64,000 bases of DNA from Parasphingorhabdus flavimaris (GTDB lineage: Bacteria > Pseudomonadota > Alphaproteobacteria > Sphingomonadales > Sphingomonadaceae). Below the pieces are notes generated by a model that worked only from the letters and a program-made list of their open reading frames with translations, made no database searches and was not told the origin of the DNA. Of the stretch, positions 27,611 through 36,964 are shown piece after piece. Where the stretch lies: contig NZ_JABWMH010000004.1 of assembly GCF_013371215.1 (NCBI RefSeq), positions 1 through 64,000 on the forward strand. The letters are read 5' to 3'. The translations under genes were made by a program, and so were the position numbers. Position 1 is the stretch's first letter. Each line of letters begins with the position of its first letter.

Positions 27611-28987
27611 TCAGCATTCTACCAGATTGACGGCCAAACCGCCTTGCGAGGTTTCCTTGTAACGGTCGCTCATGTCCAGCCCCGTCTTGCGCATGGTTTC
27701 GATCACTTCATCGAGACTGACCCGATGCGTGCCATCGCCGAGAATCGCGAGCCGCGCCGCCTCGATCGCCTTGACCGCGCCCACTGCATTGCGTTCAATA
27801 CACGGGACCTGCACCAGTCCGCCGACCGGATCACAGGTCAGGCCGAGATTATGCTCCATCCCGATCTCGGCGGCATTTTCGACCTGCAGCGGAGTCCCGC
27901 CCCAGGCGGCCGTCAGACCGGCGGCGGCCATCGAGCAGGCGACCCCGACCTCGCCCTGGCAGCCGACTTCTGCACCGGAGATCGAGGCATTTTCCTTGAA
28001 CAGCGATCCAATCGCGGCAGCGGTCAGCAGGAATGTCTCGACGCCCGCTGCATCCGCCTTGGGCGCGAACCGCTCGTAAAAGCGCAGCACCGACGGGACG
28101 ATGCCGGCGGCACCATTGGTCGGAGCGGTCACCACCTTGCCGCCCGCGGCATTTTCTTCGTTGACCGCCAGCGCCCAGAGATTGACCCAGTCCAATATGG
28201 TCAGCGGATCGGACAGCGATCGTTCCTGTCGCTCCATCAGTCGCGCGTGGATCAGCGGGGCGCGGCGCTTGACCCGCAGCCCGCCGGGCAAGATGCCACC
28301 CTGCAATATCCCGCGGTCGATGCAGGCCGACATCGCATCGGCAATCTCGCGGATCGCGACACTGGTCTGTTCATCGGTCTGGCGAGTGCGCTCGTTGGCG
28401 CGCATGATGTCGGCGATGGAGATATTCTCGTCCGCCGCGATCCTGAGCAGATCAGCGCCCGAGCAAAAACTGTAAGGCACGTCCCACAGGCCGCTTTCCG
28501 GATTGTTGCTGCCGATCTGGTCCTCGTCGAGAATCGCGCCGCCGCCGACCGAATAATAGACCCGGGTTGCGAGCAGTTCATCACCATGGAACGCATTGAA
28601 CCGCATCGCATTGCTGTGGAAGTCGAGCCGCTTTTTCTGGTCGAAGATCACGTCGTTTGCTTCATCGAAAGCGATGACATGGGCATCGTTCAACCTGATC
28701 TGCATCGACTCCCGTATCGTGTCGACGAGCAAATCGGCTGCATCCGGCTCGATATCTTCCGGGCGCTGGCCACTAAGACCCAGCAGGATCGCCCGGTCGG
28801 TCGCGTGGCCCTTGCCGGTCAGCGCCAGCGAACCGAACAGCAATGTCTCGAGACGGGTGACCTCGCTCAACCGCCCGCTATCGGCCACCCGCTCGACAAA
28901 TTGCGCCCCCGCCAGCATCGGTCCCATCGTGTGAGAACTGGACGGCCCTACGCCGATCTTGAACAGCTCGAATGTGCTACAGACCAT
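27611..28987 (-). CDS. sdaA: L-serine ammonia-lyase, iron-sulfur dependent
   Basis: A 458-residue single-chain serine dehydratase converting L-serine to pyruvate and ammonia. The N-terminal beta domain begins FKIGVGPSSSHTMGPM. The alpha domain has the cysteines expected to hold the 4Fe-4S cluster, in GCQGEVGVACSMAAAGL and LTCDPVGGLVQVPCIERN; one cluster iron is the Lewis acid. A C-terminal cysteine (final residues LVEC) matches the family's inserted tail residue. AGGATG lies before the ATG. It shares direction with the DUF885 gene upstream (15 bases) and the MBL protein downstream (21 bases), so they may be co-transcribed. Confidence 0.95.
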   Translation of the reverse strand: MVCSTFELFKIGVGPSSSHTMGPMLAGAQFVERVADSGRLSEVTRLETLLFGSLALTGKGHATDRAILLGLSGQRPEDIEPDAADLLVDTIRESMQIRLNDAHVIAFDEANDVIFDQKKRLDFHSNAMRFNAFHGDELLATRVYYSVGGGAILDEDQIGSNNPESGLWDVPYSFCSGADLLRIAADENISIADIMRANERTRQTDEQTSVAIREIADAMSACIDRGILQGGILPGGLRVKRRAPLIHARLMERQERSLSDPLTILDWVNLWALAVNEENAAGGKVVTAPTNGAAGIVPSVLRFYERFAPKADAAGVETFLLTAAAIGSLFKENASISGAEVGCQGEVGVACSMAAAGLTAAWGGTPLQVENAAEIGMEHNLGLTCDPVGGLVQVPCIERNAVGAVKAIEAARLAILGDGTHRVSLDEVIETMRKTGLDMSDRYKETSQGGLAVNLVEC

Positions 28988-29002
28988 CTCGCATCCTGAC
29001 CT

Positions 29003-30859
29003 TTAAGACACCAGCGTTTCGGCGATCCACTGGTCGACGCGCTGTTCCAATATGCCGAGCGGCAGAGCGCCACCGCCAAGGATGACATCGTGAAAAGCCC
29101 TGATATCGAACTGGTCACCCAGTTTCTCCTGAGCCCGGGCACGCAGTTCGAGGATCTTGATCATGCCGATCTTGTAGCTGGTCGCCTGGCCCGGATTGAC
29201 CAGATAGCGGCGGACTTCAGAACGCACCGCCGCTTCGGGAATCGAACTGTTTTCAAGGAAATAGGCCACCGCCTGCTCCTCGCTCCAGCCCTTGCTGTGC
29301 AGACCGGTATCGACCACCAGCCGGATCGCCCGCCAGATCTCGCTGGTGAGCCGTCCGAATTCGGAATAGGGATCCTGATAGCCGCCCATTTCCTTGGCGA
29401 GCTTCTCCGAATAGAGACCCCAGCCTTCGCTATAGGCGGTATAACCCGCCTGGGTGCGGAACACCGGAATGCCGGTGAGTTCCTGAGCGATTGAAATCTG
29501 CATATGATGCCCGGGCAGGCCTTCGTGATAGGCAATCACCTCAAGCGTCGGGATCGGCATCGCCCGCATGTCGGAAAGATGGGCATAATAGATGCCCGGC
29601 CGCGATCCGTCCGGCGTGCCGCTGCGATAATGCTGGGCCGCGCCGTCCCGCTCGCGGAAGGATTCGACCCGGCGCACCTCGAGATCGGCCTTGGGCAATA
29701 TGCCGAAATAATCCGGCAGTTTTTCCTTCAGCGCCTCGATATGCCCCTTGGCCGCCGCAATATATTGGTCCGCTCCGGCATCGTCGTCGGAGAAATAAAA
29801 GCGGTCGTCCTCACGGATGAACTTGAAGAAAGCCTTCAGATCGCCGTCAAATTCCACCTGATCCTTGACCGCTTCCATGTCGGCCCGCAACCGGGCCACT
29901 TCGCTGAGACCCAGATTGTGAATCTCGTCGGCGGTCAATTGCGTCGTTGTCTGGTTGGCAAGGCGGTAATCGTAGAAAGCCGTTCCGTTCGCCAGAGTGC
30001 CCGCGCCTTTTGGCGCCGCGTCGGTGTTGGGCAGGTCGGCTTCATACCAGGCGATGATCCGCTGATAGGCTGGTGCAAACGTGCCGGTCAGGGCCGCCCG
30101 CGCTTCGCCGCGCAGCACATCCGCGCGCGCTGCGTTGATGATCTCCTCGTCGACCAGCCCCTGCAACTTCTCTTCGGTCGCAGTCCAGATTGCCGAAGGC
30201 TCTCCATCGTCGAAGGGCGCGCCGCTGATGATCTTGCGCGACTGGTCGATCACGCCTTCATAGGCGAAACGTGGCGGCCGGGTTCCGGCTGCGGCATTGG
30301 TTTTTGCGCGCGCCAGAAGCTGATCGAGCGCAGTAGCAACCCCCGACAGCCGCTGGATAAACCCGAGCATATCCGCTTCGGATTCGACCTTGTGGGTGTT
30401 GATCAGAAATGTCGGGAAAAATGACTGCAGCCCATTATGCTGGTGCAGCGCATAGCGGTTCGTCCGGAACGCCAGACCGGCTTCGGCCTGTTCGAGATTA
30501 TAGACCCAGATATCATAAGAGATTTTGGCGTCCTGCGAGAGCTTCTCATAGTCAAAGCGGCTTTTCATTTCCGCAACCGCAGCGCGTCGCCACGCCAGTT
30601 CGCGATCCGCGCCGGCGTCGCTGAAATCGTCGATCAGACCATAGCTGGTCTTGCGCCCGATGAACGTCTGTTCGATCGGGCTGAACGCGAGTTCTTCTTC
30701 ATATTTCTCGTCGAACCACCGGTTGATGCGATCGGTCTCGCTCGCCGCTTCGGTTGCCGCTTGCTCTGTTGCCAGTGCCGCGGCTGGCACCATCGGGAGA
30801 GCGGCCAGTCCGCTCAATAAAGCCGTGCTCAAAAGAAAAGACCGGATCCGCATGTTCAT
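29003..30859 (-). CDS. DUF885 family secreted putative metallopeptidase
   Basis: A 618-residue protein with an N-terminal signal peptide (LLSTALLSGLAALPMVPAAALA, cleavage near residue 30). The central signature EVIAYHEGLPGHHMQI is the HExxPGHH motif of DUF885 proteins, presumed to bind zinc as in HExxH peptidases, and a downstream AYSEGWGLYSEKLA supplies a likely third ligand. Members are periplasmic and behave as peptidases in the few studied cases. The exact substrate is unknown. First gene of the leftward DUF885-sdaA-MBL run. Confidence 0.9.
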   Translation of the reverse strand: MNMRIRSFLLSTALLSGLAALPMVPAAALATEQAATEAASETDRINRWFDEKYEEELAFSPIEQTFIGRKTSYGLIDDFSDAGADRELAWRRAAVAEMKSRFDYEKLSQDAKISYDIWVYNLEQAEAGLAFRTNRYALHQHNGLQSFFPTFLINTHKVESEADMLGFIQRLSGVATALDQLLARAKTNAAAGTRPPRFAYEGVIDQSRKIISGAPFDDGEPSAIWTATEEKLQGLVDEEIINAARADVLRGEARAALTGTFAPAYQRIIAWYEADLPNTDAAPKGAGTLANGTAFYDYRLANQTTTQLTADEIHNLGLSEVARLRADMEAVKDQVEFDGDLKAFFKFIREDDRFYFSDDDAGADQYIAAAKGHIEALKEKLPDYFGILPKADLEVRRVESFRERDGAAQHYRSGTPDGSRPGIYYAHLSDMRAMPIPTLEVIAYHEGLPGHHMQISIAQELTGIPVFRTQAGYTAYSEGWGLYSEKLAKEMGGYQDPYSEFGRLTSEIWRAIRLVVDTGLHSKGWSEEQAVAYFLENSSIPEAAVRSEVRRYLVNPGQATSYKIGMIKILELRARAQEKLGDQFDIRAFHDVILGGGALPLGILEQRVDQWIAETLVS

Positions 30860-30935
30860 TCATCCTCTCGTCATATTATTCAATGGAACTTCCATTGCAC
30901 ATGTAACGGAATTTGGAAACGCATCTGGCGTTGAT

Positions 30936-30966
30936 AAAAAAAGGGCCGGAAGTTTCCTTCCAGCCC
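30936..30966 (-). terminator. Rho-independent terminator of groESL
   Basis: On the minus strand, 37 bases past the groL stop, a 10-bp stem (GGGCTGGAAG / CTTCCGGCCC, one G-U pair) closes a GAAA tetraloop and is followed by a run of seven or more Ts. This is a textbook intrinsic terminator for the chaperonin operon. Confidence 0.9.
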
Positions 30967-31002
30967 CTCTTGTTTGGTTCAGCCTTAGCTGGGTGGTTGG
31001 GT

Positions 31003-32673
<1,671 letters not shown>

Positions 32674-32705
32674 TTAGTTGATTGAAATTATGATGGGGGA
32701 AGCAA

Positions 32706-32996
32706 TTACTTCTCGATAATACCGAGAATATCGCTTTCCTTCATGATGATCAGCTCTTCGCCGTCAACGGTGACTTCGGTGCCGGACCATTTGCCGAACA
32801 GGATCTTGTCGCCTTTTTTGACGTCAAGCGCTGTGGTCTTGCCATTGTCGTCTTTCAGGCCATTGCCGACAGCGACAACCTTGCCTTCTGATGGCTTTTC
32901 CTGTGCGCTATCCGGAATGATGATGCCGCCCGCAGTTTTGGTATCCGCTTCTACGCGGCGCACCAGTACACGGTCATGTAATGGACGAAATTTCAT
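32706..32996 (-). CDS. groS: Co-chaperonin GroES (10 kDa)
   Basis: A 96-residue heptameric lid for GroEL. It begins [18 protein letters not shown] and contains the mobile loop around [16 protein letters not shown]. The start at 32996 follows AAAGGGAAATCT; an upstream in-frame ATG at 33032 would add 12 basic residues not seen in the family. First gene of the groESL operon. Confidence 0.97.
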   Translation of the reverse strand: MKFRPLHDRVLVRRVEADTKTAGGIIIPDSAQEKPSEGKVVAVGNGLKDDNGKTTALDVKKGDKILFGKWSGTEVTVDGEELIIMKESDILGIIEK

Positions 32997-33075
32997 AGAT
33001 TTCCCTTTCTTGCCCAATCCAAATCTCTTCATGCCAGCGGTTCGCCGCCGACCGGAAGAGCAGAATATATGTGAA

Positions 33076-33102
33076 TTAGCACTCTATGCTTCCGAGTGCT
33101 AA
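33076..33102 (-). promoter_or_regulatory. CIRCE operator (HrcA-binding inverted repeat)
   Basis: TTAGCACTC at 33076-33084 and GAGTGCTAA at 33094-33102 form a perfect 9-bp inverted repeat with a 9-base spacer, the exact CIRCE consensus bound by the HrcA heat-shock repressor. It lies 80 bases upstream of groS, in the likely 5' leader or promoter. hrcA is not in this window. Confidence 0.97.
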
Positions 33103-33232
33103 CAGGCCCCATGTAGTCCTTATTCATCCACCGTCAAGGGAAAGGACAGAAATTATTTTGGTTAATTTTTGTTGGATTTCCAAGGCATTCCGATTCTTTT
33201 TTCTGCAATACGCAATGCTACGGAAGCGCTGT

Positions 33233-33258
33233 GTAACCGGATCGCCAGCGCCGCCGAA
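33233..33258 (+). promoter_or_regulatory. ECF-sigma type promoter for the bufferin operon
   Basis: GTAACC (33233-33238), a 16-base spacer and CGAA (33255-33258) form an ECF-type promoter with the usual AAC-containing -35 element. It lies 66 bases upstream of the bufferin precursor ATG. From memory, this is very close to the motif described for Caulobacter SigF, the ECF factor paired with NrsF, whose homologues are encoded at the end of this operon. The site is seen directly; recognition by that sigma factor is inferred. Confidence 0.65.
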
Positions 33259-33323
33259 TATCATCACGAGCCCGCATTGGCAGGCTCGCACCTGTTCCCC
33301 CATATACAAGAGAGGAAAATTTC

Positions 33324-33617
33324 ATGTCTGTTCTAATGAAAACCACCGCCGCCGCTGCATCACTGGCTGCCGCCGCGACACTGTCCCTTTCCGCCACCGC
33401 TGCTGAAGCCGCCGGGGCCAAGGAGAAATGCTATGGCGTCGCGCTTGCCGGCAAGAATGACTGCGCCGCCGGGCCGGGCACGAGCTGCGCCGGAACATCG
33501 ACCGTGAATTATCAGGGCAATGCCTGGAACTATGTCGCCAAGGGCGCCTGCGTCAAAATGGGCGGCACGCTGACCGCGCACGAGGGCAATGCGAAACCGG
33601 TTCCTAAAAAGGGCTGA
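33324..33617 (+). CDS. bufA1: Bufferin-type RiPP precursor (BufA1, DUF2282)
   Basis: A 97-residue secreted precursor. Residues 1-30 are a signal peptide (charged start, Ala/Leu core, AEAA). The mature part has four cysteines, C36, C47, C55 and C76, in the DUF2282 spacing ([30 protein letters not shown]). In characterised bufferins the central pair is converted to thiooxazole groups by a DUF692 enzyme, and the product protects against copper; that chemistry is known for the family and inferred here. AGAGGAAAAT precedes the ATG. It is the first gene behind the ECF-type promoter and is followed after 18 bases by its presumed modifying enzyme. Confidence 0.92.
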   Translation: MSVLMKTTAAAASLAAAATLSLSATAAEAAGAKEKCYGVALAGKNDCAAGPGTSCAGTSTVNYQGNAWNYVAKGACVKMGGTLTAHEGNAKPVPKKG

Positions 33618-33635
33618 ACGCGCTAGATTCCGTGG

Positions 33636-34550
33636 ATGATTCCGATTTCTGATCCCGACGCTTCGCCAGCCACGCCTGTGCCATGTTCCCTCCCTCCATT
33701 GAGTGGCATAGGCCTTAAATCGGTGCATTACACCCATGTGCTCGACGATGACACGGCGGCGAAACGACCTTCCTGGGTTGAGGTTCATCCACAGAATTAC
33801 TTCGGCGATGGCGGCCCGGCACACCGCTGGCTCACCGCCATCGCCGGGGTTTATCCCCTGAGCTTTCACAGCGTCGGCCTGTCCCTCGGCAGCGCGGACG
33901 GGCTCAACCGCGACGATCTGGAAAATATCGCCGCACTTTGTGACCGGTACCAGCCGGCGATGGTGTCCGACCATCTCAGCTGGAGCGGCAATGCCCATGA
34001 CCGCTATCCCGATCTGCTCCCCATTCCCTACACGCAAGAAGCGCTGCATCATTTTGCCGGCGAGATCGGCAAGGTCCAGGACCGGCTGCAACGCGCCATC
34101 CTGATCGAGAATCCGTCCCGCTATCTCTCCTATCGCGACGACGAAATGGGCGAGACCGACTTCATCCACGCCTTGTGCAGGACATCGGGCTGCGGACTGC
34201 TGTTCGATATCAACAATGTCGAGGTCAGCGCCACCAATGTCGGACTAGACATGCAGGACTATATCGACGCGATCGACCCGGGAATCGTCGGCGAGATCCA
34301 TCTGGCCGGCCATGCGAGGGAAGAACATGACAGCGGGCCGCTGCTGATCGACGATCATGGCTCGATTGTCAGCGATATCACCTGGAACCTCTACCGCCGC
34401 TTTGTCGAACGGGCCGGTCCCAAACCGACCCTGATCGAATGGGACAGCAATATTCCCGAATATGATGTGCTGATGGCCGAGGTCGCCAAGGCAGACGCTG
34501 TTCTGACCAATGCTTCGCTGGAAGAGTCCCGCCATGCCCTCGCTCGCTGA
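33636..34550 (+). CDS. bufB: MNIO-family multinuclear iron oxygenase (BufB, DUF692)
   Basis: A 304-residue TIM-barrel enzyme of the DUF692 family, homologous to MbnB of methanobactin synthesis. Acidic and histidine residues that can bind two or three irons are in EVHPQNYFGDGG (49-60), FHSVGLSLG (78-85), SDHLSW (111-116), IENPSRYLS (158-165), DINNVEVSATN (191-201), EIHLAGH (220-226) and DDHGS (239-243). It should oxidatively modify cysteines of the adjacent precursor. The ATG has little ribosome binding site; conserved sequence starts near residue 22 (LSGIGLKSVHY). Its stop lies inside the next gene (17-base overlap). Confidence 0.92.
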   Translation: MIPISDPDASPATPVPCSLPPLSGIGLKSVHYTHVLDDDTAAKRPSWVEVHPQNYFGDGGPAHRWLTAIAGVYPLSFHSVGLSLGSADGLNRDDLENIAALCDRYQPAMVSDHLSWSGNAHDRYPDLLPIPYTQEALHHFAGEIGKVQDRLQRAILIENPSRYLSYRDDEMGETDFIHALCRTSGCGLLFDINNVEVSATNVGLDMQDYIDAIDPGIVGEIHLAGHAREEHDSGPLLIDDHGSIVSDITWNLYRRFVERAGPKPTLIEWDSNIPEYDVLMAEVAKADAVLTNASLEESRHALAR

Positions 34551-35262
34551 CGGCCAGTCGCGCTTCATCGCCTGCCTTCAGAAGGGCCCCGGGCATTTTC
34601 CCGACGACCTGTTCGCGCAGGATGCGGAACGCGCGTTGCTTGGCCTGAAGGCGCATGCGAACAACATCTCGCACGCCCGTCTGGTGTCGCTGGAGGACAG
34701 TTTTCCGCGACTGCACGCCCATATGGGCCATGAAACCTTCCACGCCATTTCCCGCGATTATGTCGATCAGGGCCATGTCATGGCCTGCGACATCAATCAC
34801 ATTGCCGCCGATTTCCCGAATTTTCTGGTGACTCGCGAACAGGCAGGCACCGCAATCGATCTCGCCCGGATCGAATGGGCGTGGATCGAGAGCTATCGCG
34901 CCGCAGAGGCCACGCCGGTTGCGCTGACCGACATTGCCGCCCTGCCCGAAGACGCGCTGCTCGCTTTCCCGGTCGCCGCCCATCCGGCCATGCGACTGAT
35001 AAAGATCACCGGGCCGATGTCGCCGGAACTCGGCGAACTGGTCGAGACGGACCCGAGCGCGCTGATGGTCGCCCGCCCGGAAGCGCTGGTTTCTCTCCAC
35101 CCGCTCGATACAGTGGAACAGGCGATTGCCGAAAAAATTGCCGATAGCGGAACCATGGGTAACCTTTTGGCGCATGCGCTCGAACTGGGGGATGAAACAA
35201 CGGCAATGCAGCATATTATCACGCTGATCCAGGCCGGGGCGATGACGCGCATTCAGGGGTAG
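34534..35262 (+). CDS. bufC1: BufC1-type partner protein (DUF2063)
   Basis: A 242-residue protein. The N-terminal part (RFIACLQKG through HAHMGHETFHAISRDYV) is a DUF2063 domain, and the C-terminal region is a divergent winged-helix-like segment. In bufferin and methanobactin pathways proteins at this position bind the MNIO enzyme and recruit the precursor. The ATG at 34534, preceded by GGAAGAG, is preferred over 34510, which would add eight residues from within bufB. It overlaps bufB by 17 bases, indicating translational coupling. Confidence 0.9.
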   Translation: MPSLADGQSRFIACLQKGPGHFPDDLFAQDAERALLGLKAHANNISHARLVSLEDSFPRLHAHMGHETFHAISRDYVDQGHVMACDINHIAADFPNFLVTREQAGTAIDLARIEWAWIESYRAAEATPVALTDIAALPEDALLAFPVAAHPAMRLIKITGPMSPELGELVETDPSALMVARPEALVSLHPLDTVEQAIAEKIADSGTMGNLLAHALELGDETTAMQHIITLIQAGAMTRIQG

Positions 35263-35268
35263 AAGAAC

Positions 35269-35730
35269 ATGAACAAGAAGATGACAAAGAAACTGGTCGG
35301 CCTGATCGGCGGCACCATTCCCGAGGGCATCGCGCTTCTGGTTACCCGTATCGCCCTCGCCGGAATATTCTGGCGGTCGGCCCGTACCAAGGTTGAAGAA
35401 GGCAGCATCCTGACGATCAAGGACACGACATTCTACCAGTTTTCGGACGCCCCGTTCAACCAGGTGCCGATACTCAACGGCGACCTGGGTGCCTATGTGA
35501 CCACCTATATGGAGCATTTGCTGCCGGTCCTGCTGGTTCTCGGGTTGGCAACGCGGCTTGGAGCACTCGGCATATTGGCGATGACCATGGTGATCCAGAT
35601 ATTCGTGTTCCCGGAAATGATCATCTGGTGGCAGACCCATATCCTCTGGGTCGCGATGGCGCTTGTCCTGATCGTGCGAGGCGGCGGCATATTCTCGCTG
35701 GACCGGCTGACCGGTCACAAACTGGGCTGA
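35269..35730 (+). CDS. DoxX family membrane protein
   Basis: A 153-residue protein with four helices of the DoxX type (ALLVTRIALAGIFWRSARTKV in the first; YVTTYMEHLLPVLLVLGLATRLGA in the second). It begins seven bases after the DUF2063 gene and ends five bases before the sigma factor gene. DoxX genes commonly accompany DUF2282-DUF692-DUF2063 operons; their role there is not established. A membrane redox or stress function is assumed. Confidence 0.9.
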   Translation: MNKKMTKKLVGLIGGTIPEGIALLVTRIALAGIFWRSARTKVEEGSILTIKDTTFYQFSDAPFNQVPILNGDLGAYVTTYMEHLLPVLLVLGLATRLGALGILAMTMVIQIFVFPEMIIWWQTHILWVAMALVLIVRGGGIFSLDRLTGHKLG

Positions 35731-35734
35731 TCCG

Positions 35735-36259
35735 GTGATCGCGAACGAGGAAACCTTTCGTCATCTGATGATCAGGGCACAGGGCGGCGACAAGCTTTGC
35801 TATGCCAGTCTGCTCACCGAATGCGAAAAATGGCTGCGCCGCTATTATGGTCGAAAGATCAACCCGTCGGCGATCGATGATCTGGTGCAGGAAACATTGA
35901 TCTCGCTCCACCGCAAGCGCGCCAGCTACGATCCGACAAAAGCGTTCCTGCCCTGGCTGGCCGCCATCGGACGCTACCGCTGGATCGACAGTTTGCGCAA
36001 AATATACCGGCACGAACATGACCAGCTGTTTGAAGAAATGGTCGCCGATCCGCAGGACGAGGACATGACCGCCAGGGTCAGCCTGGCACGGTTGCTGGGG
36101 ATGCTCCCCGAAAAACAGGCCGAAGTGATCAGTCTGGTCAAGATTGAGGGCCTCAGCATCAACGAGGCCTCGGCGATGACCGGGCAGTCGGAATCACTGG
36201 TCAAAGTGAATATCCATCGCGGTCTCAAAAAGCTCTCATCGATGGTTGAGACCGAATGA
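35735..36259 (+). CDS. ECF RNA polymerase sigma factor (SigF-like)
   Basis: A 174-residue sigma-70 family protein with only regions 2 and 4. Region 2 contains INPSAIDDLVQETLISLHR and the -10 helix AIGRYRWIDSLRK; region 4 has LPEKQAEVISLVKIEGLSI and the helix-turn-helix ASAMTGQSESLVKVNIHRGL. The start is GTG, four bases after the doxX stop; ATG at 35768 is an alternative. The NrsF-like anti-sigma gene follows after 16 bases. Together they resemble the Caulobacter SigF-NrsF pair, which answers to chromium, cadmium and copper. It probably drives the promoter at 33233-33258, and thus its own operon. Confidence 0.92.
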   Translation: MIANEETFRHLMIRAQGGDKLCYASLLTECEKWLRRYYGRKINPSAIDDLVQETLISLHRKRASYDPTKAFLPWLAAIGRYRWIDSLRKIYRHEHDQLFEEMVADPQDEDMTARVSLARLLGMLPEKQAEVISLVKIEGLSINEASAMTGQSESLVKVNIHRGLKKLSSMVETE

Positions 36260-36275
36260 AAATAGAAGAGTTTAA

Positions 36276-36914
36276 ATGATGTCAGACAAGATGATAGATA
36301 GCCTGGTCGATGACCTGACACCGGTCAAACCGTTGAAGGCCCGGAGCGGGCTGGCACTGACTCTGGTGATCGCTGCTGTTTTTGCGGTCGCCGTTGCAGT
36401 GTTCGGCGGGCTCCGTGGCGACATATTGATGGGCATACCGCACCCGATGTTCTTTCTGCGCGCCGGCGCCTTGCTTTTGCTTGGCGTGACCAGCAGCTAT
36501 GCGGTCATCGCGATGAGCCAGCCCGCCGTCGGCAACAGCTTCAAGGGCTGGGTCTGGGCATTGCTGGCCGCCTTGCTCTTTCCGGCCACAGCCATCGTCA
36601 TGGCGATGATGGCCGCGCCGGATAATATGGCGATACTGGTGCCGCGCTATGGCCTCGAATGTCTGGGCATCAGCATGCTGCTGGGGACCGGTATAGCCGC
36701 AACCCAGATCATGTGGCTCCGGCGCGGCGCGCCGGTCGCGCTTAATCGCGCCGGATGGCTGGTCGGCATGTCTTCTGGCGCTCTGGGCGCAGCCGCCTAT
36801 AGCCTGCATTGCCCGTTCAACAGCATATTCTATGTCGGGCTGTGGTATTCGCTGGCGGTGGTCCTGTGCGCCGTGGTCGGCCGCCTGGTCGTTCCGCACC
36901 TTATCCGCTGGTAA
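36276..36914 (+). CDS. nrsF: NrsF family membrane anti-sigma factor (DUF1109)
   Basis: A 212-residue protein with a short cytoplasmic N-terminus and six predicted membrane helices. Two cysteines stand out: C129 in RYGLECLGISML and C179 in YSLHCPFNSIFYV. They match, nearly to the residue number, the two conserved cysteines of Caulobacter NrsF (131 and 181) that are needed for metal response. It should hold the sigma factor at the membrane and release it on metal or thiol stress. It is the last gene of the operon; AGAAGAG precedes the ATG. A third cysteine (C198) lies in the last helix. Confidence 0.92.
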   Translation: MMSDKMIDSLVDDLTPVKPLKARSGLALTLVIAAVFAVAVAVFGGLRGDILMGIPHPMFFLRAGALLLLGVTSSYAVIAMSQPAVGNSFKGWVWALLAALLFPATAIVMAMMAAPDNMAILVPRYGLECLGISMLLGTGIAATQIMWLRRGAPVALNRAGWLVGMSSGALGAAAYSLHCPFNSIFYVGLWYSLAVVLCAVVGRLVVPHLIRW

Positions 36915-36964
36915 TCTCCCGATCCGATCCCATATAGGGCAGGTAATCCAGTCAACGCAGGGAC

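Noticed and set aside
27434-28999. 521-codon open frame on the plus strand
   Set aside because: Antisense to sdaA and to the start of the metallo-beta-lactamase gene; composition reflects the high-GC codon structure of the other strand.
34378-35718. 446-codon open frame on the minus strand
   Set aside because: Antisense to the DUF692, DUF2063 and DoxX genes, whose products are clear.
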